A stretch of DNA of 64,000 bases from Syncephalis plumigaleata (GCA_025201365.1 JAIXMF010000008.1:868001-932000), one strand, 5' to 3'. Positions 37,014-50,484 are shown, counted from the first letter of the stretch. Numbers and translations: made by a program. Notes: generated by a model from the letters alone, not told the origin.

Positions 37014-37285
37014 TTTTATTATTTGGCAGATACATTATTAGTGCAAGGTGAGTTCTAGCAATGCAAAACGTACGCTGCAAAGCATTGTTTGATGCGGACA
37101 CAAGGGCATTTGTATTGTGGTGAATAACATAGGGCGAATGCTAAACAAAGAACAAAGTATCTGCTAATGGTGGATTCCATACCCGCATAATGATAAAGAC
37201 AAAGATGCTAACTAGTATGCAAAATTATTTTTCAATGAGAGCAAAAGTTAAAGGCCAACAATGCCAACTGGTTGGAAAAACCCTG
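37014..37285 (-). repeat. Right terminal inverted repeat of the transposon
   Basis: This is the inverse of 32765-33036 with a single mismatch, and it is followed by TA at 37286-37287. It begins about 80 bp after the transposase stop codon. Confidence 0.95.
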
Positions 37286-37287
37286 TA

Positions 37288-37610
37288 CACCGATTATGTC
37301 CAAATGACCAAATATGAATTTCAAGTTAAAAAAATTTAATTCAGTAGGAGATGGGCGTCACCTTCCCTCTTTCTTTGGTTTTTTCCTTTTCTCCAGTACA
37401 TGTGCTTTCTCTTGGTGTTGTTTTGCGCTTTATTCTATACACTAGTTTAGTTTAGTGGTTTGGTTTTTTTCTTCTTCTTAAAGTACGTCGTTGCCTTTTG
37501 CAATCCATCGAGTTTCTCGTTTCGTTATTATCTCTATTGGGCATTTTTATTCGGTAGGTGTACAAGCTGTGCCGCCATTTGACTGCTATCTATCCTTCTT
37601 TGTCTTGCTA

Positions 37611-37665
<55 letters not shown>

Positions 37666-37887
37666 TGCTATAATGATTCATATCTGCATATTCATATCTG
37701 CTTGTGCTGCTCGTGTGTGATAACAAACACGTAACTGTAAGCGTAGTATAATAGAACTACAATATACGTTGTACGTGTATGCATTACCAGTATGACCTTA
37801 CTTATGCATACACTATGAAATACTAGTGTTTCCTCTTCTTTCAACGGCAATGGCTATGGTCATTTCTCAAAATCTATCGTCAATACT

Positions 37888-37924
<37 letters not shown>

Positions 37925-38029
37925 TTTATCCATTGTGTACTATTAGGACAAGTCGCTATTGCGTATTTAGCATTTTATCTACAAGCATATAGTCAGCAAA
38001 GAAATATACACAACTGAGCAAGAATCTCT
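37288..38029. other. Intergenic region with TAG and CT microsatellites upstream of the PHD gene
   Basis: No gene is supported. A pure TAG/AGT triplet run of about 17 units lies at 37612-37663 and a CT run of about 18 units at 37888-37922. The plus strand is pyrimidine-rich at 37350-37480 and again just before the PHD gene. This is probably its promoter region. Confidence 0.6.
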
Positions 38030-41000
38030 ATGTCGCCCACGGGTGCTCCTGTTAATCAACCACGTAAATGTCTACCTGCCGGAAAGTGGCCACATCAATA
38101 CGCGCCAACGACGGAAGATGAAGAAGGCGATATGGAGGATAGATCACAGGCATTATTATCGAGTTCGTTATCCTCGGCCGGTTCATGGTTTGAATCAGAC
38201 GACGAGAACTGCAAAACGAGATCCACCAAGCCTGGAAAGTCGTTAGCATCATTGTCGTCATCGATAAAATCGCTCGACAAGCAAAATGCAGGGAAAACCC
38301 TATTAGCAATGCCGCAATCGGGTAAATCATTGGCTAGTATCGCGGCTATGGCTAATGCCAAGAATGCCGGCCATTCGAGTGACGATAGCGATTCGGATGA
38401 TCAGTCTGATACAACCATCTCATTGGCGCAGTCCATATGTGGCATCTGTAGTAAATCTACCGAGCAATCAAGTTGGACCATTGAATGCGAAGCTTGTCAA
38501 GGTATACTACTAATTGCAGTCATCATGTTTATTTAGCAATCAGTGCTAACATGATATCAGGTATATTCCATGGTGGTTGCCTGCCAGGTACGACGAAAGC
38601 CTCACTATCCACAGGCTATCGATGTGCTATTTGCATGCGTCCCAATAGCGGTGGCAAATCAATGGCAGCAATCATGGCAGCAGCAACTGCAATCTCGCGT
38701 AAGCCATCCACTGCAACAGCCTCCAATGGTCGTGGTCAGCAACGTAAAAAGACCGCTGGCAATGTGGCAACTTCCAATAACGCGAGAAGAAAAACTGCTA
38801 CACCACGGTCTAATACTAAATGTAAGTCATTCATTTAATAATGTAGAATGTAGCTACGCTCATTGAATGATTAATCGTATTTTGTCTAACGTATTAATAG
38901 CTAAGAGAAAGACCAATCGTAAAACGAAAGCTGCTCCTCTACCGGAACCAGTGTCATTACCGCCTGTAACGACAATAGCAACAGTATCGAATGGATTATC
39001 GAATGGAATGGACGAGGACGAGGACGAGGATATTTGTCCAGTGTGCGATACTGATTGTACCTGTAAACCGGCAACAACCTCGGTAGTAGAACAGGAAACG
39101 TCCGCGACTATTCCTGTAACGAGTGCGAGACCCGCGGGAAAGGCGATTCCATGGTCGATCAAGTCAACTTTATCGAAATCAAATGGTCACTACGATTCCA
39201 GCGATACTAATGAGGAGGACGAAGACGACGAAGACGAGGAGGTCGTCTATCAACGTTTGATTGATCGATTAAACGTTCTGGAGAAGGGTCGTCCAATTCC
39301 GAATGCTAATCAGAAACCGACAAGCAAAAAGAACGACAACAATGACGACGACGTATTAGCTAGTAATTCGTTCTCTTCCTTGTACAGCTCAAGTCTAACT
39401 AGCTTTCACGATGATGATGATGATATTCGACTATCCGACACTGATACAAGCAGCCAAGATGACGGTGACGACGACGACGACGACGAAAGAGATGATACGA
39501 GCAGTGAAGATGAAGAAGACGAGGAAGACAACAACGACAATGTCGAGGAAGCAATTGCTAATATTACACTCGAAATGGACGATCTGGATCAAATCACCGA
39601 GGAAGCAATATGGTCACCATCTACCGATCAGGATATTGGTACGATACTCGACATGTGTCTTGATGGTGGCAACTACAATAATAGCAATAGTAGTGCCGTG
39701 TCAACACCCACACCATTAACTGATCTTGATCTCGATGACGATCTCGATGACGATGACGAGATTAACGATAGCGATGTGGCAATGGAGGAAGAGCGCTACC
39801 TAGTGTCAATGGAACAGGCATCTAGTTGCGACACTAGCGAAGCAGAAGAGAACGAGAACAACGCCGAGGTAGTTAAGAGTACATGGGATGACAGCGAGGA
39901 AGATGAAGAGGATGAGGAAGAGTTTGAAGTGTACTTTGACCAACTACTAGGCAGATCACGTATATCGATGGATGACACCCCAACATCGACATCATTTACC
40001 GGGAATACTATTACAACGACCAGTTATAGTTCATGGTGTCGACCACCACCGCCGCCGCCTACACCTACAATATCGCTAGCACCAACTACAGCATCATCGG
40101 CCACCACCAATCTTATTGCTAGTATGTTAGCGGAAACATCAGCACATGGCACGACTGCAGCAGATGTTTTGGCCACTGCAGTGGCTGCAGCAGTAGCTGC
40201 TTCCATGGGTATAACAACCGACACGAATGCAATGGATACGGGCGACATTGACAATCATGAAGTAAAAGCAGAGCAAGAAGAAGAAGAAGAAAAAGAAGAA
40301 GAAAAAGAAGAAGAAGCAATGGCAGGATTGGATAATGTCTCTATGGTAGCAACTCGTACCGAGCAGGATATTTCATCTAAATTAGCAAAGACAACTGATG
40401 AGGATAGTAAATTGTCAACATCTACATCTACATCTGTTGTAACGAATGAAGCAAACAATACGCTCATTACTAGTTTTGCTAGTACAACTTGTAATGCTGA
40501 AGATGATGAGAATGAGAAAATAATAGCAGATAAAAAGGCCACGACCACATCCTCTGATACTACTACAACTACACTTCGTCAAATTCAGCCACGTCCCATA
40601 CGATCCATTCTATCATCGTTACCTAATAGTCCTTCATTTAGACCATTGTCGTCCATTACAGTTAGTTCGAAACAATCGACCACCTCTTTACTTCATTTGA
40701 ACTCGCAACAGAGACCGCTACAATCATCCGCTCTTCAAAGGACAACCGACGAGTTGCGTAAACGCCGTACAGTTGAAGTGAATAGTACATTCGCGAAACA
40801 GGTAAGTAATTGTTAATAACGCATTACACATCTAACATAACTCGAATATGATGTATTATGCTATAGACTGCCGACATTAAACGTCCTCGATTGTTCAAGG
40901 CTAAACCACCCGTACTCGTGCCTGTCATCCCGCGTAATATCACGACAACGCGTAATTCTCAATCACGCAACAATAAGGACATGCCAATGATAACTCGTTC

Positions 41001-42108
41001 AGTCACGCTGCCAATACTGAAGAAAGAACATCAAAGCGATCATGACGCGAGTATCCCTAGTGATACTAGTGATGACGGCCTGTTAATCACCACCATGTTA
41101 ACGGATCCTGCAATGATGAATAGCGTTCATACGAAGAGTTGGTCAACACCAGCATCAGTTTATACGGGAAGTTCGGCAACATCCAGTAAAGCTGAATCAC
41201 TGGCATCTACAGAATCGAATCCTGACAAGGAAGCATCGTGTATTAAATCGAATGCAACTGCAGATACAAGTGGTGATTTGTTATCCATTGACGAACTACT
41301 CGATATATCGCAGTTATACGGTCGACACTCGTCGCTAGAGCCCAATGGCGACAACAACAGCAACAATGATGATGATGATGATGATGATGACGACAAGAAC
41401 GGTCTGTGTGCATCATTTATCGATTTCAATGAAGGAGAAGATGCAAGCGATAAGGAACACTTGAATGATCTAGCTCGATGGAAACGTGTACCCATCGGTG
41501 TATTTAGACGCACACGTCATAGACGTAACAGTTTACCGGAGACCATGTGTGCCTCGGCCGTTAAATGGCATCATGCCGGTAATTACACCTTGACATCAGG
41601 TCGTGTAGATTTGAGGAATGGAGAACATCACAATTCTATTAGTACTACTACTACTTCTACTACTACTTCTACTACTACATTCGCTCAATCATCAGCACTA
41701 TTAACACCGGCACCAACTCCATTGTGGAATTCACCTAATACACAATTTGGCGCATCATTTCATAAACATAGCGTGTCTATGTTTAGTGCAGCACCAACTA
41801 CTACCATGACTTTAGTCGATAAAGTGGAACATGATGAAAACACTGGTCTACGCTTAACTATTCCTCCAAATAACTACGAGTCAACTGGTCAGCCACTCTT
41901 CTTCGGTAGTAACAGTGGTAGCAATGATCATCGCTATCAAGAAGGTGAATCACGAATGATGAGCGATGCCATCTATACATCTGAACAACTTGCAACGTCA
42001 TCTATATTATGGTCTACTAATGACTTACCAAGTGCCGATCTAGCTAATGCATTCGACACTAATGATCTACTATTATTAGGGCTACAACCATTGAAGCCAT
42101 CACCGTAG
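38030..42108 (+). CDS. PHD-finger protein with long acidic disordered regions
   Basis: Four exons (38030-38501, about 38562-38820, about 38901-40801, about 40867-42108) give a protein of about 1,290 residues. The only clear domain is a PHD finger formed across the first splice: CGICSKS, ECEACQ, GIFHGGC and YRCAICMRP supply the Cys4-His-Cys3 ligands. PHD fingers usually read histone H3 tails, so a chromatin role is likely. A second Cys cluster, DICPVCDTDCTC, stands about 110 residues later and may bind metal. Basic Lys/Arg stretches lie between the two clusters (KSKRKTNRKTK, reconstructed across the junction), followed by long Asp/Glu and Ser/Thr runs coded by GAA, GAT and GAC repeats. Near the C-terminus a compact patch WKRVPIGVFRRTRHRRNSLP looks more conserved than its surroundings. 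I cannot assign it to a named family. Confidence 0.7.
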
Positions 42109-42312
42109 TAGACTTGTCATTGATGTCATTATAACGATCATGTATGTAATGATACCGCGATAGATACATACACAAAAGTATATTACAATTATTATAATGA
42201 TGATGAAGATGAAGTCGACTATTTAACCTTGTCTTTTTTATGTATTAAAAACTTGCTTATAACAAACTATGATGACATTGTTTATAATCATCTAGATAGA
42301 GAAGCTGTTTAT

Positions 42313-44051
42313 TCAATGTTGATGTAATTTTATCGTATCAATCGATGTAGGAAAGAATACCGCGTATAGATTAGCCCACCAACTGCCATAGTTGTAGATG
42401 TTTGTCAATGATTCAAAATCCGTTACTTGGAATCGATTCGTGTCACTCGATTGAACACCACGTACATAACGAAAGGCCGGATAGGCTGTACTCACTTCAA
42501 TGTCACCATCATGCCATAGATGTGTATTGTCATTACTATTATTGCTGCCATTCTCATTAGGTATATCATCAGGCGAGTGATGTAACGCGTCGACTACCAA
42601 TTCTAATTGTCCTGATTGTACCATGGCTTCAACATCATCCCACTTTAATAGCTCATTGGTGGTACGACCACTGGCCACTTGCCATAATTGCATCAGTGTG
42701 AATCCTGCCACAATCAATGATACCATGGCAGCAAGCATGCCTAATCCACTGATAATCGGTTCAACTTGTGATATAGCCTATAGTAACCAAATAGTATATT
42801 ATTAATCGTATGAACAAGCTAATAGTAAGATCTATCAAGTCATCCAATTAGCTTCTTACCATAAATGAACGCCAAAGGGTCATCTTAACCATTTGCTGTG
42901 TATCAGGGTCCATGTAGTAGAACGACTCCCATCCATGACGTTGTCGTTCACCCAGGAATATACGCCATATTATCCATGTACCATAAAGCATGATTACTTG
43001 ATTAGCAAATAGAAAATAAAAGAAATACCGATGATTATTATGGCCAACACAATTGTTTAACCATATACCTAATAGACAAGACAAGAGTCATTAGTTCATA
43101 TTCAATTACGAATAGTAGCAATGCACTTACAATGATGATCCATCTTGGCAATACATCGATTACACATGGAACAATGCTTGGAACGAGCAGCTCTAGTATC
43201 ATCATCATCATTTGATATCACATATAATATGAGATAATAGAAACATAACAAATCTATACACTTACTTTAAGACTTTACAGGTACGACATTCTTTCGGTTG
43301 ATATAATAGATAATCATATGGATACAGCTTACTCTGAGCAACTTCATTCTCCTTTGTTATATAGCCTGGATCACTATAACTGGCCACTATGAATGATAGA
43401 TAGGTGACAATAATCACTGGTGGTATTATGTAGCTATTACATTATTAGATGATGAGTTACTAATGTGAACACATTATTGAGCATGGTCATTGCTTACCGA
43501 TGGATATCATCGATATATGGTCCTGGAATACGATGCCATGCCGTTAGAAAGAATAGCCATAATGATCCCGTTAATAGGACGAGATAGATGATCTATAAAC
43601 AATAATACACGCGTAGAATGGTTATAAATACATATAAATATACATGTATTAAGGTATAGGTGACCTACCTGTACAGTGGGATGAGCTGTTTGCGTAATAC
43701 AAAAGAAAGCACGTCCACATAAACGAGTAAGACGACGACCTAGTACACGTCTTAATGCTCCATGTATTAAATTGGGCAGTTGGTCAAGTAGAAATGTATG
43801 TGCATCCTCAATCAATGTATTTCTAATGACATTAGTATACCTCAAATTAACAAAGTTACTATGTACGTGAGTTAACTTACTTGAATGTTGGTGATGGTCC
43901 TAGCAATAGAATAATTACTACTACAACAAATAGAGTAAGTGCTATAGCTAACAACGCTGTAACTATGCTCTATCAATATGTATATATGTATATATGTTAG
44001 TTGAACACACACACACACACACACACATAGATATTTATATATACTAACCAT
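42313..44051 (-). CDS. DHHC-type protein S-palmitoyltransferase (Swf1/ZDHHC4-like)
   Basis: The enzyme attaches palmitate to cysteines of membrane proteins in the ER or Golgi. The Cys-rich domain reads KECRTCK, then [19 protein letters not shown], then [15 protein letters not shown]. An intron at about 43083-43131 splits the catalytic Cys codon of DHHC and splicing restores it. Four hydrophobic segments are visible: near the N-terminus ([20 protein letters not shown]), after residue 50, after the DHHC domain ([19 protein letters not shown]) and [17 protein letters not shown]. The C-terminus ends with a [18 protein letters not shown] block typical of the family. The start codon is a mini-exon, ATG 44051-44049, followed at once by an intron containing a CA microsatellite. 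The position of the Cys-rich domain and the NIYN tail resemble Swf1, but the exact subfamily is not certain. Confidence 0.85.
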
Positions 44052-44298
44052 AATGTTAAATGTCGGTTAACCTAGCAAGAGAAAAAAGGAACAGAAATGG
44101 AAATAGGACGAGGTTCTATGAGAAATGAATGACCATCAAATGATGATGATGACAAGTTGATTGTTTACATTTCAGTTAAATAAGATTATGAACAACTCGC
44201 GCACTTTTATTTCATTTTATTCTATCGCTTCTCTCTAGTGTGATTCATCTACTACTATTATTATTATCTTCACTCTATCGTTTGTATTTGTAGCTAGT
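44052..44298. promoter_or_regulatory. Short divergent promoter between the DHHC and p31comet-like genes
   Basis: Only 247 bp separate the two divergent start codons. The plus strand turns pyrimidine-rich near 44200-44285 before the plus-strand start. No TATA box stands out. The call rests on gene arrangement. Confidence 0.4.
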
Positions 44299-44991
44299 AT
44301 GAAACTAGTGCAGCTACTAAAAGTACTCACTCTTACAGATTATAGTGATAGTATGGCTGATAAATCGTCAGATACACTTACTGAAGGTATAGATGTACCT
44401 AATGAGCCTGCTATCGTGGTTACAAGTGAACTACAAGTCGAGAGTAGCGATAGTGAAAATGAAGAGCTGCTTACAGTTACAGCACCTATTGTACTTACAC
44501 CACGCATTACTACACGATTGCTTTCATCCTTAATCAAATCGCTATTACATTTACGTGGACAAATACCATGGTAATATTACTAGTAATCCTTAATATCCAT
44601 CCTATAACAAACTAACCAGTGTATCTATGTAATAGTATATGGGCATTTATGTTAGATGAGTTGCGTCGATTTGATGTAAGTCTCTATTACAAATTAGAAT
44701 GAGATAATGGATAGTGATAATGAATCATGTAAAGATGAATTGCGATGATACTACAACTTCGACAATGGCTAATACCGCTGCCGCTGATACTATTACAAGA
44801 AAGAGACAGCGATCATCTGCAATACAAGCACATCGTAAGGTGGAACAAGTAAGTATACACCTATATGTATATCGATACATCTATTAACATCTATGTGTTG
44901 GTCTAGTTCATTGAAGGAGCGGAAACTTGGTTTACAACGATTCAGGAATATCTTAATGTAACATCAGCATTGTATAATTTGAATGATAATC

Positions 44992-45070
<79 letters not shown>

Positions 45071-45632
45071 TAGTTCATCACTCGTAGAGCTATGTGTTGT
45101 ACTAGGCCCGCTAAGTTCTCCCAAGGAGATTTATCATATACATACATGGTATTGTCATCATCAATTGGAAGCAGAACCTTCTGAACGTGAATTGAAGCAG
45201 TCAGAACGTAAAATGATTGTCTCCCTTATGGATCCATTCACTGAGCATACACCACCTGGTAGGTAGATAAGACTCGTATAGATTGAATGAAATAGCGTAG
45301 TTATGATTTATACACATTACGCATACTAACTTGATAGTATAGGATTAGTTAAGATGTATCTACTAGTAAAAAAGTCTAGATTCAATAGCAATTCGCTACC
45401 GACAGATGCATTACCACGTAGAACATTCCAACCTGAAACGATAGGCAAACGTACACGTACTTTGTATAAGAAGATTGTACTCAATGGACAACTCGATATT
45501 TGTAAAGAACATGACTCGACATCACAAACAAATAATACAATATCTACATTTGATAATGACGATATCTGGTTCCAATTACCATCTGTATTGAATGGATTAC
45601 CGCCATGGTCCACATCAGAGATATTACCCTAG
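44299..45632 (+). CDS. Probable Mad2-binding protein p31comet (MAD2L1BP-like)
   Basis: After an acidic leader the product reads ITTRLLSSLIKSLLHLRGQI, then FMLDELRRF, then FIEGAETWFTTIQEYLNV, then VELCVVLGPLSSPKEIYHI, and ends with a Ser/Thr-containing tail. The order of a helix ending in RGQIP, a VExFIEGxETxF-like helix and an LGPxxxSPKExY strand agrees with what I recall of the HORMA-like MAD2L1BP family, which with TRIP13 recycles Mad2 in the spindle checkpoint. The match comes from memory of family patterns and is moderate. The start may be 44299 or ATG 44353 (MADKSSDTLTEG); the first 18 residues are hydrophobic and less typical. A poly-Ser run of about 29 residues interrupts the fold, coded by TCA repeats. 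Four introns. If right, it is notable because p31comet is lost from most studied fungi. Confidence 0.5.
44991..45071 (+). repeat. TCA trinucleotide repeat coding for poly-serine
   Basis: About 27 uninterrupted TCA codons lie inside the p31comet-like gene. The near-perfect run suggests a length-variable microsatellite. Confidence 0.95.
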
Positions 45633-45804
45633 CAGAAATAGATACATACACATACACATATACATATTATAATAGTTCAATAAACCTAGTAAAAACATGC
45701 AATAAAATGATATAGCAATTTATTTTCATGAATAGATTGAAGAGGAAAAGGATGAATAAGAAACGATAAATGAACGACAATACAAGCTTATGTATACGCG
45801 ACGC

Positions 45805-46655
<851 letters not shown>

Positions 46656-47406
46656 AGTTATAAAGGTAAACTAGCACAAATAAAGAGAAAGAGACAAGTC
46701 AACGAATATAGGACTGAAACGTAGATAGATAGATAGGTAGATAGGTAGGTAGGTAGATAGTGATTGCGTGTATAGACTAAATTGGAATACAATAAAAGAG
46801 TAAGAGGAGCGACAAAGCACAGCAGGTGACTGACTCGTGAATCATCCAAAAGTTGTACGTATTTATCAAGAAACCACATCACCACTACATGTACAGGCTT
46901 TTAATGATGCAAGTATGCATCTATTTCCTTTACATGAATCATGCCAACATAGTATAGATTGATTAGTTAGGATTAGCCATATTGACATCATCGTCATCAT
47001 GTATTAGAGATAGCCCAATTAGAAAGAGAAAGCATGGCAAATGTCCATCAAACTAGTAATATTGATCCAGTCTGAATCATACTAGATCATAGTGGACATG
47101 AAGGAATACAGACAACGTTGCTACTCCTTTTAGAATGCTCTAATAACGTTGATGACACTAGAATCAGAAGCACACTTCAAAGCCATTGTCCTGTACTACG
47201 ATAGTGCCATCCAAATGCCTACTATTAATAGAGAGAGAGAGAGAGCGAACAGAAAGCGTTTGCACATCCTCGTCGTCTTTGCTCCTCCTCTAGCCTTTCT
47301 TTTCCCTTTCCCTTGCTATTCTTCATAGCATCAAGCATTCAAGTAAAAACAAACAAGCATTTCTGCATCAGCATCAATTGATAAACAATTGCACAGCATA
47401 CTACCT
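46656..47406. other. Divergent intergenic region
   Basis: No gene is supported in these 750 bp. TAGA/TAGG tetramer repeats lie at 46722-46762, GA repeats at 47229-47247 and a pyrimidine-rich segment at 47265-47335 before the plus-strand gene. It presumably holds both promoters. Confidence 0.5.
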
Positions 47407-48099
47407 ATGAATCCACAAAGCTGGACTCTAAACGCTCTTTTGAGCAGTCTTTTTGTTATTCTATTGTATAGTCGGGTAAGTAAAATAAACGTGTACTATG
47501 CCATCACGCTATTAACTATGTTCAATGCCGTTACTTGTACGTCATTACACTAGTATGCTATTGCCGAACAAATTATGATCACTGTCGAGCCATTTAGAGT
47601 GGATGGCCATTGCACTACCGACGTGTATCAATATGTCATGTACAATGCCACCGCTGTAGATAGTAAAAGTAAGGTGGCCGGTATTTATCTAATGCCATAC
47701 GATGACTTTCAAACCATTCGCTTGACTTCTCGTAGTAATGCCAGTTCTCCTATCCCATCCATACGATTTGATAGTCTGAACTCTTGTCAAGGCAATGCAT
47801 CATACACGATAGATCATTGTTATACGGGCTTAAGTGGTCGTGGCCCAAGATTGATCAATCGGATTAAGACGGGCACATGTATCATGATCAATAATACGCA
47901 TTCCAATAAGCCGGCAGCATTTAGTATTGCTTATGCGTTTGGCGACACTCAGAACATGCGTATCAATTATACGGCGTCAATAGACATGTCGGAAGGAGTT
48001 CATGTAAATGGTGGACAGCCGTTTACGTCTCCTAATGAACTACTTACGACATTGGCATTTATCCTATTGAGCTTTTCCACTTTAATGACAATATATTAA
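47407..48099 (+). CDS. Small secreted, probably GPI-anchored protein, function unknown
   Basis: Two exons (47407-47475 and 47554-48099) give a protein of about 204 residues. The N-terminus (WTLNALLSSLFVILLYSR) is a signal peptide that spans the intron into YAIAEQ. The C-terminus ends in a hydrophobic tail LLTTLAFILLSFSTLMTIY with no charged residue after it, preceded by a Gly/Pro/Ser-rich spacer, which is the pattern of a GPI signal. A single-pass membrane anchor is the alternative. Five or more NxS/T sites (NAT, NAS, NNT, NYT) suggest heavy glycosylation. Four cysteines in the body could form two disulfides. I recognise no domain. It may be a cell-wall or surface protein. Confidence 0.65.
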
Positions 48100-48404
48100 T
48101 AATAAACATCATGAAGTGTATTAAGGAAATCACGTAGCAAGAACAATCTGATCTTACTATACATGTTACGATAAACACATATATGTTGGAACAACTCAGT
48201 GCACATATCAACTAATTTGCATTGCGAGTAAGCATAGAGATATATTCACTTTCATGGTAGAATACGTAATGAACACATGACATAGACATTTGACATTAAT
48301 GATGGATGCATTATCTTTTTAACGATCAAAAAGCTATATAAACTACTTGAGTGTTTTACTATGATATTCGCTTAGTTTTTAATAACGCCAAATATCTTTG
48401 CAAT
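48100..48404. other. Convergent intergenic spacer
   Basis: I see nothing in this 305-bp AT-rich spacer apart from the 3' flanks of the genes on both sides. Confidence 0.5.
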
Positions 48405-50484
48405 TTAGTAACGACCGCGACCACGACCACGACCGCCATAAGGCGCCGGTGCAGGTTGAGATGCCGTGGCATTCGGTTGAGGTTGCGGGCTCTTTACCGT
48501 CTCGTCCACAGAGAGCACGAGGCAGGCAGCTTCAGTAGCGGCTGAAATGGCGTTCACCTTCATCATCACAGGCTCCCATACGTGCGCGTCAAAGTTGTCC
48601 GTGATACTCTCGTTGTTAATGTCGACACCGAACCATTGACCGCCTTGAGCGTGTTTCTGTCGTAGTCGAGTGAGAATATCCGTGGCATCGAAGCCTGCAT
48701 TGTCGCATAGTTGACGCGGGATAACCTCGAGGGCGCGTGCGAAAGCACCGATGACCAACTGCTGCTTGCCATGAATGGTGCGTGCATGTTCACGCAAGTA
48801 ACGGGAAAGCTCCATCTCCACCGCTCCACCTCCTGCAACTACGTCGCGATGCTTCATGGTACGGCGCACCACCATGATGGCGTCGTGTAGACTACGCTCC
48901 ACCTCTGCGATGAATTGCTCGGCACCACCGCGCAATATCAGTGTGCATGTTTTGGCGCGTGGACATCCGGTGAACAGGTTAAAGCGTTCGCTGCCAATTT
49001 GTCGTTCTTCAAATCGTGCACAGGTGCCGAGATGCTTCTCGGGATCGAGATCCGAGCACGTCGATTGCACTTGACCGCCAACTGCCTCGACGACACGCTT
49101 CAAGTCCAATGCCTCCACTCGACCAGCGCAGAAGATATCACGATCGGCAAAGTATTGCGTGGCAAGATCGCCGATAGGAAGACGTGACAACACGACCTTT
49201 GCTCCGGTCTTGACAATCGCTTCTAGCTTATTGTAGATGATGGTCCATTCGGCATCGACAATCGCTTGGTAGTCTTCCACTTGGTCCACGCGCACTTCGG
49301 CATTATCCTTTTCCGCCTTCAATTCTAGTTCAACATTAAGGCAGAGAACCTTGGGATTGTCGAATTGCTTTGGCTGTTGCTCGAAACCAGCATAGGAGAA
49401 TGTCTTCTTAAAGGCCACGCCATCAACAAGCATCGAATCCTATTATAATGACAAGTTTAATAAATACGTTATTAATATAGATAAGATATAGATATTCGTA
49501 GAAATAAGTGTACCTCTAGTGCACCACCAGGAATCTTCTTGATACCAATCATACGTTCGTTCAATTCATCTCGATCAAGGTGGAGTACTGCATCAACTAC
49601 CATCTTCTTGAAAAAGTCTTTATGCGAATGGATAAGCTTAGATGACATGGCAGTACTCGCGCATTTCTCTAACAAATCACGGAATGCGCTATATCGTAGT
49701 AATGATAGTAATAATAGTAATAAGTAAAATGGATAGCAACATCATTCCAACGTATACTCACGTTTGATCATTGTAATCTATTGAAACCGCAATTTCTTTG
49801 ATTTTGTTGGTTGTCTACATCATAATAGCCATTAGTATCATTCGTAAGGAAATGGTGCAATTAATTGCGGAAACTTACGAGTTGAGCAGCACGACGGAAA
49901 CCCGTAATAAGTACATGTGGACTGACACCCTCCTCAATGAAGTTCTTCACTTCTTTGAGAAGTTCTCCTGCCAAAAGAACCACACTTGTAGTGCCATCAC
50001 CAACCTATAGCTCGTTAGATGTGCATTCAACTCGACTGACTACTACTATTGTCATACTTACTTCGGCATCTTGTGAGCGTGCAATATCTACTAGTGTCTT
50101 TGCAGCTGGTTGCACCACATCCAACAACTTCATAATAGTGGCACCGTCATTCGAGATAGTAACTTGACCTACAGAATATGCACAGTGAATATCTAGTATT
50201 GACTAGCTAACCGTAGATGTTACTCACCTTTACCATCAACAATCAGTTTATCCATACCGCGTGGACCTAATGTAGTACGAACAGTATCGCATACGGCCAA
50301 GCAAGCATTAATATTGGATAAAAGCTGACCACGTCCCTGAGAGGTATCGGTACCCTCTTTAAGCAGGATGATTTGCGGTTGCTGTAACCAAGAAGATCGA
50401 GTTCATCAGATTATTACAGAAGATTACATTTGGCCAGTGATGCTTTATTCATCTACCACTTACCATTGGATTAGGACGTGCCAT
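48405..50484 (-). CDS. CCT7: Chaperonin CCT/TRiC subunit eta
   Basis: CCT7 is one of eight subunits of the cytosolic chaperonin that folds actin and tubulin. The spliced N-terminus [18 protein letters not shown] leads to [19 protein letters not shown] and [11 protein letters not shown], then the ATPase motif [16 protein letters not shown]. The middle has [14 protein letters not shown] and [17 protein letters not shown], the eta signature. The end has [30 protein letters not shown] and YGVDINNE-like [15 protein letters not shown]. The C-terminal tail is GRGRGRGRY, as in other eta subunits. The length of about 560 residues is normal. Five introns sit in the first 40 percent, and the last 1 kb is a single exon. 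The gene is divergent from the Ap4A phosphorylase gene. Confidence 0.95.

Larger units (their letters stand above)
32765..37285 (+). mobile_element. Complete IS630-Tc1-mariner DNA transposon, 4,521 bp
   Basis: The element starts CAGGGTTTTTCCAACC and ends with the inverse, and is flanked on both sides by TA, the target duplication expected for this superfamily. Its terminal inverted repeats are about 272 bp long and differ at only one position (T at 33024 against C in the right copy), so insertion was recent. Inside, from left to right, are a minus-strand helix-turn-helix gene, an array of degenerate units of about 50 bp, a spacer of about 400 bp with no recognised gene (34263-34660), an 8-bp-period satellite, an AT-rich segment with a probable promoter, and a plus-strand spliced DD34E transposase. 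Both genes are open from start to stop. The size, long inverted repeats and second gene are larger and more complex than a typical Tc1 or mariner (about 1.3-2.4 kb). Confidence 0.93.

Noticed and set aside
32765-37285. The two 272-bp copies as long terminal repeats of a retroelement
   Set aside because: The copies are inverted, not direct, are flanked by TA, and the element codes for a DDE transposase and no reverse transcriptase.
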